Assembly: GCA_002798175.1 (NCBI GenBank)
Contig: NWQL01000006.1
Coordinates: 43,731 to 107,730, forward strand
Direction: 5' to 3'
DNA length: 64,000 nucleotides
Source of the DNA: Lysobacteraceae bacterium NML91-0213
Lineage (GTDB): Bacteria; Pseudomonadota; Gammaproteobacteria; Xanthomonadales; Xanthomonadaceae
The notes beneath the pieces were generated by a model. The model was not told the origin of the DNA. It did no database searches and saw only the letters and a list, made by a program, of their open reading frames with translations. Position numbers and translations under genes: made by a program. Shown here piece by piece: positions 1 through 9,853 of this stretch. How positions within the stretch are numbered: the stretch's first letter is position 1; each line of letters begins with the position of its first letter.

Positions 1-305
1 GATCCGTCCTTGCGCACCCGACAGCCTTCGGCCTCGAAGCGGCCATCCTGGCGCGCGGTTTCGAGGTTGCGCAGCGGAACGGCGGCTTCGACGTCGGCGG
101 CGGTATAGAAGCGCGAGAAATGCGTGCCGATCACGTCGGCGGCGTCGTAGCCCTTGATCCTGCTGCCGCCGCGGTTCCAGGTCCGGATGTATCCGCGCGG
201 ATCGAGCATGTAGATGGCGTAGTCGGTGACCGAGTCCAGCAACAGCGCGAACTGCCGCGACTCGTCACCGAGTTCGTCGGCGGGTGAAACATCGGTGGAC
301 TGCAT
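1..305 (-). CDS. PAS-domain sensor protein, N-terminal part (runs off the window)
   Basis: Read on the minus strand from the ATG at 305, the first 100 or so residues are a typical PAS sensor domain. It starts with a short acidic leader, then an LLLDSVTDYAIYMLDPRG segment, a TWNRGGSRIKGY segment and an FYTAADVEAAVP segment, followed by the usual RRDGS-like end of a PAS core (here VRKDGS). This arrangement is common at the N terminus of hybrid histidine kinases and diguanylate cyclases in Xanthomonadaceae. The output domain lies outside the window, so the signalling type cannot be named. The start is chosen because the upstream frame has no closer match and an A/G-rich stretch precedes the ATG. 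Confidence 0.75.
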   Translation of the reverse strand, partial: MQSTDVSPADELGDESRQFALLLDSVTDYAIYMLDPRGYIRTWNRGGSRIKGYDAADVIGTHFSRFYTAADVEAAVPLRNLETARQDGRFEAEGCRVRKDG

Positions 306-395
306 CGGGACCCCCAGCAAGGGTGAAGACCCTAGGGGCGCTGGTGTTAGGTCTTCGTCAAGACGGCGCGGCGGAACTGGGCGCCCGGTCAACCT

Positions 396-620
396 TCAGC
401 CGGTTGGTGACTCGTCCTCGATCAGTCCGGCCGCGACGAGCATCGTGTGGATCCGGCCCTGGATGTAGGCGTCGAGCTCGGCGGGCGGATCGGTGGTCAG
501 GGATTCCGCCGCCCGGGCGAACGCCTCGCGTGCCTGTTCGCGCGGCAGCTCCGCGCACAGCTCCTGCAATTGCCGTTCCAGGCGCTGGAGCTCGTGGTCG
601 ATGTCGGATCGGGATGTCAT
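396..620 (-). CDS. Small helical hypothetical protein
   Basis: A 74-residue open frame I do not recognise. It is Glu/Arg/Leu rich and should fold as a helical hairpin: an N-terminal amphipathic stretch (DIDHELQRLERQLQELCAEL) followed by REQAREAFARAAESL and an acidic C terminus. The heptad-like spacing of leucines suggests self-association. It lies upstream of the PAS gene in the same orientation, separated by about 90 bp. Codon use fits the high-GC background, which favours a real gene, but no family assignment is possible from sight. Confidence 0.5.
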   Translation of the reverse strand: MTSRSDIDHELQRLERQLQELCAELPREQAREAFARAAESLTTDPPAELDAYIQGRIHTMLVAAGLIEDESPTG

Positions 621-976
621 CGCGCGACGTTGCGACCTCCGCCGTCATGGCCGCGTGCATGGCGACGTCCGCAGCAAGCAGGATTCCTCCCTGTTCAGGT
701 CGGGGAAATCCCGACTGACCGGTCGGATCCGCGACGGCATCATGCAGGTACCGGTCGGCACGGTGCCGCGACTCCCCATCCCCTTTGTCGCCGTCACGCT
801 CCACGTGCCATGCCCCCGCCAGGGGGCAACCGGTTCCCATCCTCGAACGCCGCCAACACCCTGCGTGGCGGCGCTTCGCATGACGTCCGGGCGCCATGGG
901 GGCCGATGCTAGACTCGCGCCGCCCGGCGGGCGCGTGGCGCCCCGTGCCGGGTCCGTCCAAGCACAGGGAACCCGC
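621..976. other. Gene-free stretch upstream of arginase
   Basis: About 356 bp lie between two divergent genes. Open frames exist here on both strands but they have low-complexity Arg/Pro-rich translations and no start signal I trust, so I call none. The right end must hold the arginase promoter; a weak TAGACT -10-like box lies at about 910-915 without a convincing -35. The left end should hold the promoter of the small minus-strand gene. Nothing else stands out. Confidence 0.4.
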
Positions 977-1900
977 ATGCGCCGAACCTTTCCCCCCGTT
1001 TCGCTGATCGGCGTACCCACCGATATTGGCGCTGGCCACCTTGGCGCACGTCTCGGGCCCGATGCCCTGCGGATCGCCGGGCTGGCGGAGGCGCTGCGTG
1101 GGCGCGGGATCGAGGTGGAGGATCGCGGCAACCTGGCCGGGCCACCCAACCCGGTGGAGCCGCCGCACGACGGCTATCGCCACCTTGCCGGCGTGGTGGT
1201 ATGGAACGAGGCGCTGATGCGGGCCTCGCTGCGGGAGCTGGAAGCGGGCCGGATGCCGGTGGTCCTGGGCGGCGACCATTCGCTTGCGATCGGCTCGATC
1301 GCGGCGGTGGCGGCGCATTGCCGCGCCACCGGGCGCCGGCTGCGGGTGCTGTGGCTCGATGCGCATGCCGACTTCAACACCAGCCAGGTCACGCCGTCGG
1401 GGAATATCCATGGCATGCCGGTGGCCTGCCTGTGCGGCATCGGGCCGGACGTGCTGACCGGCATCGGTGGCCACGTGCCGGCGATCACCCCTGCGCAGAT
1501 CACCCAGGTGGGCATCCGCTCGGTCGACCAGGACGAGAAGCGCATGGTCAAGGAACACGGGCTCGACATCTACGACATGCGCTACATCGACGAGGTCGGC
1601 ATGAAGCGCACGATGGAAGCCGCGCTGGCCGACCTGGACGACGACACCCACCTGCATGTCAGCTTCGACGTGGACGTGCTGGATCCCAGCATCGCGCCGG
1701 GAACCGGCACCCGGGTGCCCGGGGGGCTCAATTACCGGGAGGCCCAGCTCGTGATGGAGATGATCGCCGATACCGGGCGCATGGGGTCGCTTGACGTGGT
1801 GGAGGTGAGCCCCGCCCTTGACGAGCGCAACCGCACCGCCGAACTCGCCGTCGACCTGGTGGAAAGCCTGTTCGGCAAATCCACACTGATGCGCGATTGA
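977..1900 (+). CDS. rocF: Arginase
   Basis: Cytosolic Mn-dependent hydrolase converting L-arginine to ornithine and urea. The 307-residue length is typical of bacterial arginases. All ureohydrolase signatures are present: GGDHS at residues 98-102, DAHAD at 128-132 and SFDVDVLDP at 229-237, which together supply the His and Asp ligands of the two manganese ions. The ATG at 977 is preceded by an AGGGA ribosome-binding site about 8 bp upstream. The open frame extends further upstream but with Arg/Pro-rich, non-homologous sequence. The gene stands alone; no ornithine aminotransferase or urease neighbours it, so a role in arginine catabolism or nitrogen recycling is inferred from family knowledge only. 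Confidence 0.95.
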   Translation: MRRTFPPVSLIGVPTDIGAGHLGARLGPDALRIAGLAEALRGRGIEVEDRGNLAGPPNPVEPPHDGYRHLAGVVVWNEALMRASLRELEAGRMPVVLGGDHSLAIGSIAAVAAHCRATGRRLRVLWLDAHADFNTSQVTPSGNIHGMPVACLCGIGPDVLTGIGGHVPAITPAQITQVGIRSVDQDEKRMVKEHGLDIYDMRYIDEVGMKRTMEAALADLDDDTHLHVSFDVDVLDPSIAPGTGTRVPGGLNYREAQLVMEMIADTGRMGSLDVVEVSPALDERNRTAELAVDLVESLFGKSTLMRD

Positions 1901-2044
1901 GCCAGCCGCGCCGAAAGGCTGAACAGGACAGCGAGCGGTAAGTCCCGGATCGGCGGGAATCGACGTGGCGTTCACGGCGGGCTGCGCTTACTTGCGGCCA
2001 CGGGGAGCACAGAGCGACCCACCCTTTTCCGCCAGGAGACTTCC

Positions 2045-2200
2045 ATGAAGCGTTTCACTGCCCTGCTGCTGCTTGCCCTCTTCTCCGTCGGTACCCTGAC
2101 GGCGTGCAACACCGTGAAGGGCGCTGGCCAGGACGTCCAGAAGGCCGGCGGCAAGCTCGAGGAGGCGGCCGACAACACCGGCGGCACCGGCCGCGACTGA
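2045..2200 (+). CDS. Entericidin A/B-family small lipoprotein
   Basis: A 51-residue lipoprotein too short for most gene finders. It has a basic N terminus (MKR), a hydrophobic core of about 14 residues and an LTAC lipobox, so signal peptidase II should cleave before Cys21. The mature part is small, Gly/Asp/Lys rich and contains the VKGAGQDVQKAGGKLEEAA helix seen in entericidins (EcnA/EcnB), membrane-anchored peptides linked to stationary-phase and envelope stress. A clear AGGAG ribosome-binding site at about 2033-2037 precedes the ATG. A strong hairpin terminator follows directly. No antidote partner is adjacent; only one entericidin copy is seen. Confidence 0.85.
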   Translation: MKRFTALLLLALFSVGTLTACNTVKGAGQDVQKAGGKLEEAADNTGGTGRD

Positions 2201-2222
2201 GATCCGGTCAACCGCTGCATCG

Positions 2223-2250
2223 AAAGGAGCCGGCGAAAGCCGGCTCCTTT
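2223..2250 (+). terminator. Rho-independent terminator after the entericidin gene
   Basis: A 12-bp perfect stem, AAAGGAGCCGGC with GCCGGCTCCTTT, closes a GAAA tetraloop. The T-run is short but the stem is very strong. It sits 22 bp after the stop codon of the small lipoprotein. Confidence 0.85.
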
Positions 2251-2409
2251 GTCTGTGCAGGGCGTCAGGGTTTGCGACTGCGTCACGCCATGCTGATGTT
2301 GCTGGCTGCGCGTTAATGGACATCAGCGGCGCCCAACGAATCGTTGACCCGGACTGAATCCTCACTGCGCGAGGCTGCCCCCGTCATCCAACACACGAGA
2401 GGCAACGCC

Positions 2410-2607
2410 ATGAACAAGGACATCATTTCCGGCAAGTGGACGCAGCTCAAGGGCAAGGCGCAGGCGCGCTGGGGCGATCTGACCGACGACGTGTTCGACG
2501 TGGCCGAGGGCGACGGCAAGTACCTGGCCGGCAAACTGCAGGAAAAGTACGGCTGGGAGCGCCAGAAGGCCGAAGACGAAGTGCGCGATTTCGATCGCAG
2601 CCTGTAA
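2410..2607 (+). CDS. CsbD-family stress protein
   Basis: A 65-residue protein of the CsbD family, small soluble proteins of unknown biochemical role induced by general stress and stationary phase. The hallmark start [18 protein letters not shown] and the [27 protein letters not shown] segment are unmistakable. The ATG at 2410 follows a GAGAGG ribosome-binding site; the frame stays open another 22 codons upstream without family similarity. It has its own terminator and lies next to the entericidin-like gene, so the two form a pair of separately terminated stress genes. Confidence 0.92.
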   Translation: MNKDIISGKWTQLKGKAQARWGDLTDDVFDVAEGDGKYLAGKLQEKYGWERQKAEDEVRDFDRSL

Positions 2608-2634
2608 GCGACAGGCATTCCTGATCGTCAGGCG

Positions 2635-2662
2635 AAGGGACCGGCCCGGCCGGTCCCTTTTC
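2635..2662 (+). terminator. Rho-independent terminator after csbD
   Basis: Stem AAGGGACCGG (2635-2644) pairs with CCGGTCCCTT (2650-2659) around a short CCCGG loop, followed by TTCTGTTT. It lies 27 bp after the csbD stop and before trpS. Confidence 0.8.
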
Positions 2663-2741
2663 TGTTTCCGCAGGCGACGTGGGGCATCAAGGTAGAGGGG
2701 CCGGTAGACTTGCCGCTTTCGCAATGCCTGGCCTTCCGCCG

Positions 2742-4084
<1,343 letters not shown>

Positions 4085-4088
<4 letters not shown>

Positions 4089-4396
4089 ACGCGCTGGTGG
4101 AGGTCAACCTCGCGCTGATCCTGTTCCTGCCGTGGTTCCTGATCCTGAGCGTGCTGTTCTGGGTGTATCCGCGGCAGCCACGCGGCCCGGCGCGACGCGT
4201 GTTCGACGTCGCGGCGATCGTGCTGTCGGTGGTGGCATTCGTGGCCAGCATCCAGTGGGCCTTCCATTACGCCGACCCCAGCTACGGCGGCATGTGGAAG
4301 CAGGTGCTGGCCACCGCGGTCGGCTACGGCGTGTACCTGGCGGTGATGACGCTGGCGTTCCTCCTGCGGGCGGCATGGCTGCGTCGCCGCCGCTGA
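4085..4396 (+). CDS. Small inner-membrane protein, unknown function
   Basis: A 103-residue protein with three predicted membrane helices: about residues 8-27 (ALILFLPWFLILSVLFWVY), 42-62 (VAAIVLSVVAFVASIQWAF) and 75-97 (LATAVGYGVYLAVMTLAFLL), ending in a positive RRRR tail. Its ATG overlaps the trpS stop in an ATGA arrangement, so it is translationally coupled to trpS. I do not recognise the family; coupling to trpS is probably a matter of gene packing rather than function. Confidence 0.7.
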
Positions 4397-4487
4397 ACAT
4401 GCGCGCGAACGCCTGCGACCAAAGCCCAATCCCGATGCGCCGGCGGCCTGCCTACACTGGCCGCGTGTTCCTGCAGCAGAGTGCGAG

Positions 4488-5435
4488 ATGAGCGAGCCCG
4501 ACGGCATCGTCACCATCGATACCGGCTACCAGCGCGCTGCCTTCTGCGCGGCCTACCTGCTGGTGGAGGCCGGCCGCGCCGCCTTCATCGACAGTGGCAC
4601 CAGTCGCAGCGTGCCGCAGTTGCTGGCCGCGCTGGACGCGCAGGGCGTGCCGCGCGACGCGGTGGACCGGGTGATCCTCACCCACGTGCATCTCGACCAT
4701 GCCGGCGGCGCCGGCGGGCTGATGCGCGAACTGCCCAACGCCACCCTCGTCGTGCACCCGCGCGGTGCGCCGCACATGATCGACCCGACGCGGCTGTCCG
4801 CCAGCGCGCGCGCGGTCTACGGCGACGAGGAGTTCGAGCGCAGCTATGGTGCGCTGGTCCCGGTGCCTGCCGAACGGGTGGTCGCGGCCGACGACGGCCA
4901 CGTCATCGAGCTGGCCGGGCGTCCGCTGGCCTGCGTGCATACGCCAGGCCATGCGCTGCACCACCTGTCGGTGTGGGACGCCCGCGCGCGCAGCTGGTTC
5001 AGCGGCGACGTGTTCGGCATCTCCTACCGGGAGCTGGATACCGCGCGCGGTGCGTTCGTGATCCCGACCAGCTCGCCGGTGCAGTTCGATCCGGACGCGA
5101 TGAAGGCGTCGGTGCGCCGGATGCTGGCGGAGGCCCCGGCGCGCGTGTACCTCACCCACTTCGGCGGCGTCACCGACTGCCAGCGCCTGGGTACCGACCT
5201 GATCGCGCAGGTGGATGCGATGGTGGCGCTGGCACGGTCACTGGCGCAGGCGCCGGACCGTCACGCGCGGCTGGTCGAGGGGCTCGAGGCGCTTTACGTC
5301 GAGCGCGCCCGCAGGCACGGCGTCAAGGACGCCGCACGGGTGATCCCGGCCCTGCTCGGCATGGACATCGAGCTCAATGCGCAGGGCCTGGCGGTATGGA
5401 TCGATCGCCAGCTCGCCAGGGCGCAATCCGCCTGA
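4488..5435 (+). CDS. MBL-fold metallo-hydrolase
   Basis: A 315-residue metallo-beta-lactamase-fold hydrolase. The zinc-binding signature THVHLDH is at residues 65-71, with further metal-ligand candidates in the VHTPGHALHHLS segment (about 146-157) and the WFSGDVFG segment (about 170). The N-terminal GYQRAAFCAAYLLVEAGR and IDSGTS strands are typical of the glyoxalase II-like branch. A C-terminal helical region of about 80 residues follows the catalytic core. Substrate cannot be read from sequence. A TACACT box at 4453-4458, about 30 bp before the ATG, may be the -10 element. Confidence 0.85.
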   Translation: MSEPDGIVTIDTGYQRAAFCAAYLLVEAGRAAFIDSGTSRSVPQLLAALDAQGVPRDAVDRVILTHVHLDHAGGAGGLMRELPNATLVVHPRGAPHMIDPTRLSASARAVYGDEEFERSYGALVPVPAERVVAADDGHVIELAGRPLACVHTPGHALHHLSVWDARARSWFSGDVFGISYRELDTARGAFVIPTSSPVQFDPDAMKASVRRMLAEAPARVYLTHFGGVTDCQRLGTDLIAQVDAMVALARSLAQAPDRHARLVEGLEALYVERARRHGVKDAARVIPALLGMDIELNAQGLAVWIDRQLARAQSA

Positions 5436-5476
5436 TGCGTGCGCCGGCATGAGCCCGGCACGTCGTGCGGCAGGTC

Positions 5477-5503
5477 GCAGGCAGCGCGGGTGGTGCTGCC
5501 TGC
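5477..5503. terminator. Hairpin between convergent genes
   Basis: GCAGGCAGC (5477-5485) can pair with GCTGCCTGC (5495-5503) across a 9-base loop. It lies in the 112-bp gap between the convergent MBL hydrolase and VOC genes. There is no T-run, so a terminator role is only suggested by position. Confidence 0.3.
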
Positions 5504-5547
5504 CACGTGAATCGCCCCGAGGCGCGTGCTGCAGCCCCTTCGCGCGC

Positions 5548-5931
5548 CTACGCCCAGCGGTTGAGGTGCGGGCCGAACGTCCCGCGCTGCGGGCGCACCA
5601 CGCAGAAGCGGTGGCCGCTCGGGGCCTCCATCACCCACCAGCGCTTGACGAAGCCGATCCGCGTCGCACCCAGCGCTTCGAGCCGATCGGCCTCTGCATC
5701 GATGTCGTCGCTCTCGATGTCGAGATGGATGCGCGAGGCGTGGTCGACCTTCTGCAGCAGCAGCAGCGGCTCGTCGTCCGCGGTCCCGAGCGTGGCGTAG
5801 CGGCCGTCGCCATCCTCGTCGGCGCTCTGCACCGGCTTGCCGAGCGCCTGCGACCAGAAGGCGACGTGCGGCGCGAGGTCGTCGACCTCGCAATCGAGCA
5901 CGAACGTGGACAGGCGGCTGTGGTGCGGCAT
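5548..5931 (-). CDS. VOC-family (glyoxalase/bleomycin resistance) protein
   Basis: A 127-residue protein with the vicinal-oxygen-chelate fold: an N-terminal STFVLDCEVDDLAPHVAFWSQALG half and a C-terminal RIHLDIESDDIDAEADRLEALGA half, ending in a PSGHRFCVVRPQRG strand. This matches the family-typical beta-alpha-beta-beta-beta pairs. Proteins of this type are often annotated as glyoxalases but their substrate is unknown. The start ATG at 5931 is supported by the N-terminal strand. A much longer reading frame continues upstream through the E2 gene, but only in the shadow frame. Confidence 0.85.
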   Translation of the reverse strand: MPHHSRLSTFVLDCEVDDLAPHVAFWSQALGKPVQSADEDGDGRYATLGTADDEPLLLLQKVDHASRIHLDIESDDIDAEADRLEALGATRIGFVKRWWVMEAPSGHRFCVVRPQRGTFGPHLNRWA

Positions 5932-6047
5932 GGCGGTGGCTCCGCTTGGAAGGGAGCCACAGCATGCGCCCGGCACGGGGCCGGGCGGAGGGGCGTGCGA
6001 CGGGCGGCAGCGACGGCCTCCGCACCAGGCGGAGGCCGCCTGCGACC

Positions 6048-7478
6048 TCAGTTGGGCAGTGCGAGGTCGTCGAGCAGGGCGCGCAGGAAGCGCGCCGCCT
6101 CGCCGCCGGTGCAGGCGCGATGGTCGAAGGTCAGCGAGATCGGCATCCGGCGGTGGACCTCGATGCCGCCCATCACCGCCACCACGTCCTGCGACAGCTT
6201 GCCGGCGCCGACGATGGCCACCGTCGGTGGCACCACCACCGGCGTCGCGTAGCGGCCGGCGAACATGCCGAAGTTGGACAGGCTGATGGTGTAGCCCGAC
6301 AGCTCGCTGGCCGGGATGCTGCGGTCCTCCACCTGGGCGCGCAGGCGCTGGATCGCCGAACGCACGCCGGCGGCGTCGAGCACGTCGGCATTGCGCAGTG
6401 CCGGCACGAACAGGCCGTCGTCGGTGTCCACGGCGATGCCGATGTCGACCTGCGGGTGCATCGTGCGCACCAGCTTGTCGCCATCGAACCACGCGTTGAG
6501 CGCGGGCACCGCCTTGCAGGCGGCGCAGATCGCGCGCACCAGGCGGGCGGTGATGTCCTGCTTGCCGATCCAGCCGTGCAGGTCCGCATCGTCGACCAGC
6601 GTGGTCGGCACCACCTTGGCATGCGCGTCGGCCATCACCCGCGCCATGTTGCGGCGCACGCCCTTGAGCTGCTCCGGCTGGCCGCTGGCCGATACCGACG
6701 GCGGCTGCGTGCGCATCGGCTTGCCGGAGGCGGACATCGCGGTGCGCTGGTCGGCGGCGCGCGGGCTGGCCGACGGCTGGACCCGGGCAGCGGCCGGTGC
6801 GGGGGCCTGCGCGGGAGCAGCGGCACGCGCCGCACCCATCGGCGCGCTGCCATCGGCGGCGGCCTGCTTGACGTCGGCCATGGTCACCACGCCGTCGGCG
6901 CCGGTGGCACGCACGCGGGTGATGTCGACCTTGAGCTTGCGCGCCATCGCACGCACCGCCGGCATCGCCTTGACGCCGCCGGCCGAGCTCGCCTGCTCGC
7001 TCAGCACCGCGTCGGAGGACTGCATCGCACCGACCACGGTGCCGCTGTCGGCACGCGCACCCGGCTCGGACTTCGCTTCCGGCTGCGGTGCATCGGTGGC
7101 CTCGATCGCACCACCCTCGCTGGAGGCGACCACGCGGTCGTCCGGCGCCGGATCCTGCGCGCCGACGCCCTTGCCCGGGGTGGGGCCGTGGTGGTGGCCG
7201 GTGTCCTGGCCTTCGGCGCGCTGCGGCAGGTTCGGGTCGATCTCGAATTCGGCCAGCACCGCGCCGGTCTCGATCACGTCGCCGGCGTTGCCGGCCAGCT
7301 TCAGCACCCTGCCCGAGAACGGCGACGGCACGTCGACCACCGCCTTGGCGGTTTCCATCGACACCAGCGGTTCGTCGAGGCGGATGGTGTCGCCGACCTT
7401 GACCGCCCACTCGACGATGGTGGCATCGGGCAGGCCTTCGCCGAGATCGGGAAGCTTGAAGGATTTGGTGTCAGCCAT
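6048..7478 (-). CDS. 2-oxoacid dehydrogenase E2 component (dihydrolipoyl acyltransferase)
   Basis: Core acyltransferase of a branched-chain 2-oxoacid or pyruvate dehydrogenase complex, 476 residues. Domain order: lipoyl domain (1-80, with lipoyl Lys45 in METAKAVV), a long Ala/Pro/Gly-rich linker, the peripheral-subunit-binding domain (about 170-205, MPAVRAMARKLKVD), a second Ala/Pro linker (205-265), and the catalytic domain (about 268-476). The catalytic motif, usually HRxxDG, reads HRACTG (453-458), so the usual Asp is Thr. The ATG at 7478 opens the lipoyl domain. It lies 129 bp downstream of E1beta in the same orientation. The E3 (lipoamide dehydrogenase) gene is not in the window. Confidence 0.93.
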   Translation of the reverse strand: MADTKSFKLPDLGEGLPDATIVEWAVKVGDTIRLDEPLVSMETAKAVVDVPSPFSGRVLKLAGNAGDVIETGAVLAEFEIDPNLPQRAEGQDTGHHHGPTPGKGVGAQDPAPDDRVVASSEGGAIEATDAPQPEAKSEPGARADSGTVVGAMQSSDAVLSEQASSAGGVKAMPAVRAMARKLKVDITRVRATGADGVVTMADVKQAAADGSAPMGAARAAAPAQAPAPAAARVQPSASPRAADQRTAMSASGKPMRTQPPSVSASGQPEQLKGVRRNMARVMADAHAKVVPTTLVDDADLHGWIGKQDITARLVRAICAACKAVPALNAWFDGDKLVRTMHPQVDIGIAVDTDDGLFVPALRNADVLDAAGVRSAIQRLRAQVEDRSIPASELSGYTISLSNFGMFAGRYATPVVVPPTVAIVGAGKLSQDVVAVMGGIEVHRRMPISLTFDHRACTGGEAARFLRALLDDLALPN

Positions 7479-7607
7479 GTCGGTCCTCGGATCGTTCGAA
7501 GGCGCATGCGGAACGCCCGCATGCGCCGGTTGCATCACGTCGTGCGATGGCGGCGGCCGGTTGCGTCGCAGGTGGGGCTCACCCGCGCGATCACCGGCGC
7601 CCTGGCC

Positions 7608-8621
7608 TCAGCCGGCCGCCATCACCCGCTTGGCCGCCTCGACCACGCGCGCGGTCGTCGGCAGGTACTTCATTTCCAGCCGGAACAGCGGGATGTGGGT
7701 GTCGTAGCCGGTCACGCGCTCGACCGGGGCGAGGAGGTCGTACATGCAGTCCTCGGCCAGGCGCGCGGCGATCTCGGCGCCGAAGCCCGCGGTGCGCGGC
7801 GCCTCGTGCACGATCACGCATCGGCCGGTGCGTGTGACCGACTCGGCGATGGTGTCGAAGTCCAGCGGTTTCAGCGTGGCCACGTCGATGACCTCGGCGC
7901 TGATGCCCTCGGCGGCCAGCTGGTCGGCGGCCTCGAGGGCTTCCTTCACCTGCGCACCCCAGGTCACAAGGGTCACGTCGGTGCCGTCGCGCAGCACGTA
8001 GCACACGTCCAGCGGCAGCGCCTCGCCGTCGTCGGGCACGAGTTCCTTGTACTGGCGGTAGATGCGCTTGGGCTCGAAGTAGATCACCGGGTCGGGATCG
8101 CGGATTGCCGCCAGCAGCAGGCCGTAGGCGCGCGCGGGCGACGACGGCATCACCACGCGCAGGCCGGGGACGTTGGTGAACATCGCTTCGTTGGCCTCGG
8201 AGTGGTGTTCGGGCGCGCGGATGCCACCGCCCCACGGCACCCGCAGGACCATCGGGCAGTGCAGGCGACCCCGGGTGCGGGTCCGGAAGCGCGCGGCGTG
8301 GCAGATGATGTGGTCGAGCATCGGGTAGACGAAGCCGTCGAACTGCGCCTCGGCCACCGGCTTCATGCCCTGCAACGACATGCCGACGGTGAGGCCGGCG
8401 ATGGTGGTTTCGTCGAGCGGGGTGTCGATCACCCGGTTGGAGCCGAACTGCGCGTGCAGGCCGGCGGTGGCGCGGAACACGCCGCCGTTGACGCCCACGT
8501 CCTCGCCCAGCACCACCACCGATTCATCGTTGCGCATCTCCCAGGCCAGCGCCTGGGTGACCGCCTCGATCAGGGTGATCGGGTTCGCCGCGTCGGCGGC
8601 GTTCGCGTTGGCGGCGCTCAT
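7608..8621 (-). CDS. 2-oxoacid dehydrogenase E1 component, beta subunit
   Basis: Thiamine-diphosphate-dependent E1beta subunit, 337 residues, the usual length. Family marks are TLIEAVTQALAWEM near residue 16, VVVLGEDVGVNGGVFRAT (about 36-52), DTPLDETTIAGLTVGMS, FDGFVYPMLDHI, and the PWGGGIRAPEHHSEANEAMF segment. A C-terminal transketolase domain follows (VTLVTWGAQVKEALEA). The EHHSEANEA stretch resembles branched-chain E1beta rather than classical pyruvate E1. Its ATG overlaps the E1alpha stop by 4 bp, giving coupled translation of the alpha2-beta2 heterotetramer subunits. Confidence 0.93.
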   Translation of the reverse strand: MSAANANAADAANPITLIEAVTQALAWEMRNDESVVVLGEDVGVNGGVFRATAGLHAQFGSNRVIDTPLDETTIAGLTVGMSLQGMKPVAEAQFDGFVYPMLDHIICHAARFRTRTRGRLHCPMVLRVPWGGGIRAPEHHSEANEAMFTNVPGLRVVMPSSPARAYGLLLAAIRDPDPVIYFEPKRIYRQYKELVPDDGEALPLDVCYVLRDGTDVTLVTWGAQVKEALEAADQLAAEGISAEVIDVATLKPLDFDTIAESVTRTGRCVIVHEAPRTAGFGAEIAARLAEDCMYDLLAPVERVTGYDTHIPLFRLEMKYLPTTARVVEAAKRVMAAG

Positions 8622-9691
8622 CGGCCCTGCTCCCGGGCAATGGCGTCCTCGCGCTGGGCGAGCAGCTCGGCGGGTGGGTCGGCGTAGAGGTAGTCGAACA
8701 TCGCTTCAACCGGTTGGACTTTCGATTCGAGGTAGGCGTTGATCTCCACGTCGACGCGCTTGCCGCACTCCTCGGCCCAGGCCTTTTCCTGCGCTTCGTC
8801 CCACACGCCCTGGGCGGTGAGCCAGTTGCGCAGGCGAAGGAAGGGTTCCTTCTCCCAGGCGGCCTTGACCTCGGCGTCGTCGCGGTAGCGGCGCGCATCG
8901 TCGGCGGTGGTGTGGTCGTGCAGGCGGTAGGTCATGAACTCGATGACGGTGCCGCCCTCGCCGTTGCGGGCGCGGTCCATCGCCCGGCGCATGCCTTCCA
9001 GCACCGCGAACAGGTCGTTGCCGTCCACCTGCAGGCAGTACAGGCCACCGGCCAGGCCCTTCTGCGCCAGCGTCGGCGCACCGGTCTGCGCCTTGCGCGG
9101 CACCGAGATCGCCCAGCCGTTGTTGACGATGCACTGCACGAACGGCAGCTCGTAGGCGCCCGCGGAGTTGATCGCGGCGTAGGTATCGGTCTTGGAGCTG
9201 CCGCCATCGCCGCAGCACGTCACCGCCACGCGCTTTTCGCCACGCAGCTTGAAGGCGAGTGCGGCGCCGGCCGCGTGCAGGCACTGGGTGGAGATCGGCA
9301 CGCACCAGGGCAGGTCGTGGCGCGGGATCTCGAAATCGTTGCCGCGCTCGTCGCCGCCCCAGTACATCAGCACGTCGCGTGGTTTGACGCCGCGCATGAA
9401 CTGCGCGCCGTACTCGCGGTAGCTCGGCGCCAGCAGGTCCTCAGGCCGCATCGACGCGCCGATGCCGACATGGGTCGCTTCGTGGCCCAGGCAGGCGGCA
9501 TAGGTGCCCAGCTTGCCGGTGCGCTGCAGGGCGATGGCCTTGCTGTCGAAGGTGCGCACGAACAGCATCTGCTTGAAGAGTTCGAGGATGCGCTGGGCAT
9601 CGGCGAGATCGGCCGGCGGCTCGGCGACGAAACGTCCGTCCGGGCCCAGGTACTGCAGGTACTCGATCTCGAAGGTGGCGGCGACGGTCAT
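8618..9691 (-). CDS. 2-oxoacid dehydrogenase E1 component, alpha subunit
   Basis: E1alpha subunit of a pyruvate or branched-chain 2-oxoacid dehydrogenase complex, 357 residues. The thiamine-diphosphate motif runs from GDGGSSKTDTYAAINSAGAY to NNGWAISVPR (the GDG...NN pattern), and the mobile-loop segment FMTYRLHDHTTADDARRYR is present. The sequence resembles the PdhA-like group found in many bacteria that lack a classical PDH, so pyruvate versus branched-chain substrate is unresolved; no leucine or valine degradation genes adjoin it. I chose the ATG at 9691; an in-frame GTG at 9709 is possible but its ribosome-binding site would be only 1 bp away. Confidence 0.92.
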   Translation of the reverse strand: MTVAATFEIEYLQYLGPDGRFVAEPPADLADAQRILELFKQMLFVRTFDSKAIALQRTGKLGTYAACLGHEATHVGIGASMRPEDLLAPSYREYGAQFMRGVKPRDVLMYWGGDERGNDFEIPRHDLPWCVPISTQCLHAAGAALAFKLRGEKRVAVTCCGDGGSSKTDTYAAINSAGAYELPFVQCIVNNGWAISVPRKAQTGAPTLAQKGLAGGLYCLQVDGNDLFAVLEGMRRAMDRARNGEGGTVIEFMTYRLHDHTTADDARRYRDDAEVKAAWEKEPFLRLRNWLTAQGVWDEAQEKAWAEECGKRVDVEINAYLESKVQPVEAMFDYLYADPPAELLAQREDAIAREQGR

Positions 9692-9853
9692 TCGAAAAGG
9701 TCTCGGCACGCTCCAGGGGACCGGGGATGATAGCCAGCGGGCCGTAAACTCGCGTTGCGCAATGCGTCATGACAGACGCGAGCGGGCGTGGCACCGCACG
9801 GGCGTGGCGCGCCGACGACGGGTGCTTTCACCCATTCAGTCACCGGAGACGCG

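Noticed and set aside
5548..7410. A 620-codon frame that would fuse extra sequence to the VOC protein
   Set aside because: Only the last 127 codons look like protein; the rest overlaps E2 in another frame and is Arg/Gly rich.
5946..8687. A 913-codon plus-strand frame opposite the E2/E1beta genes
   Set aside because: Same mirror effect; low-complexity Arg/Gly/His composition and no start signal.
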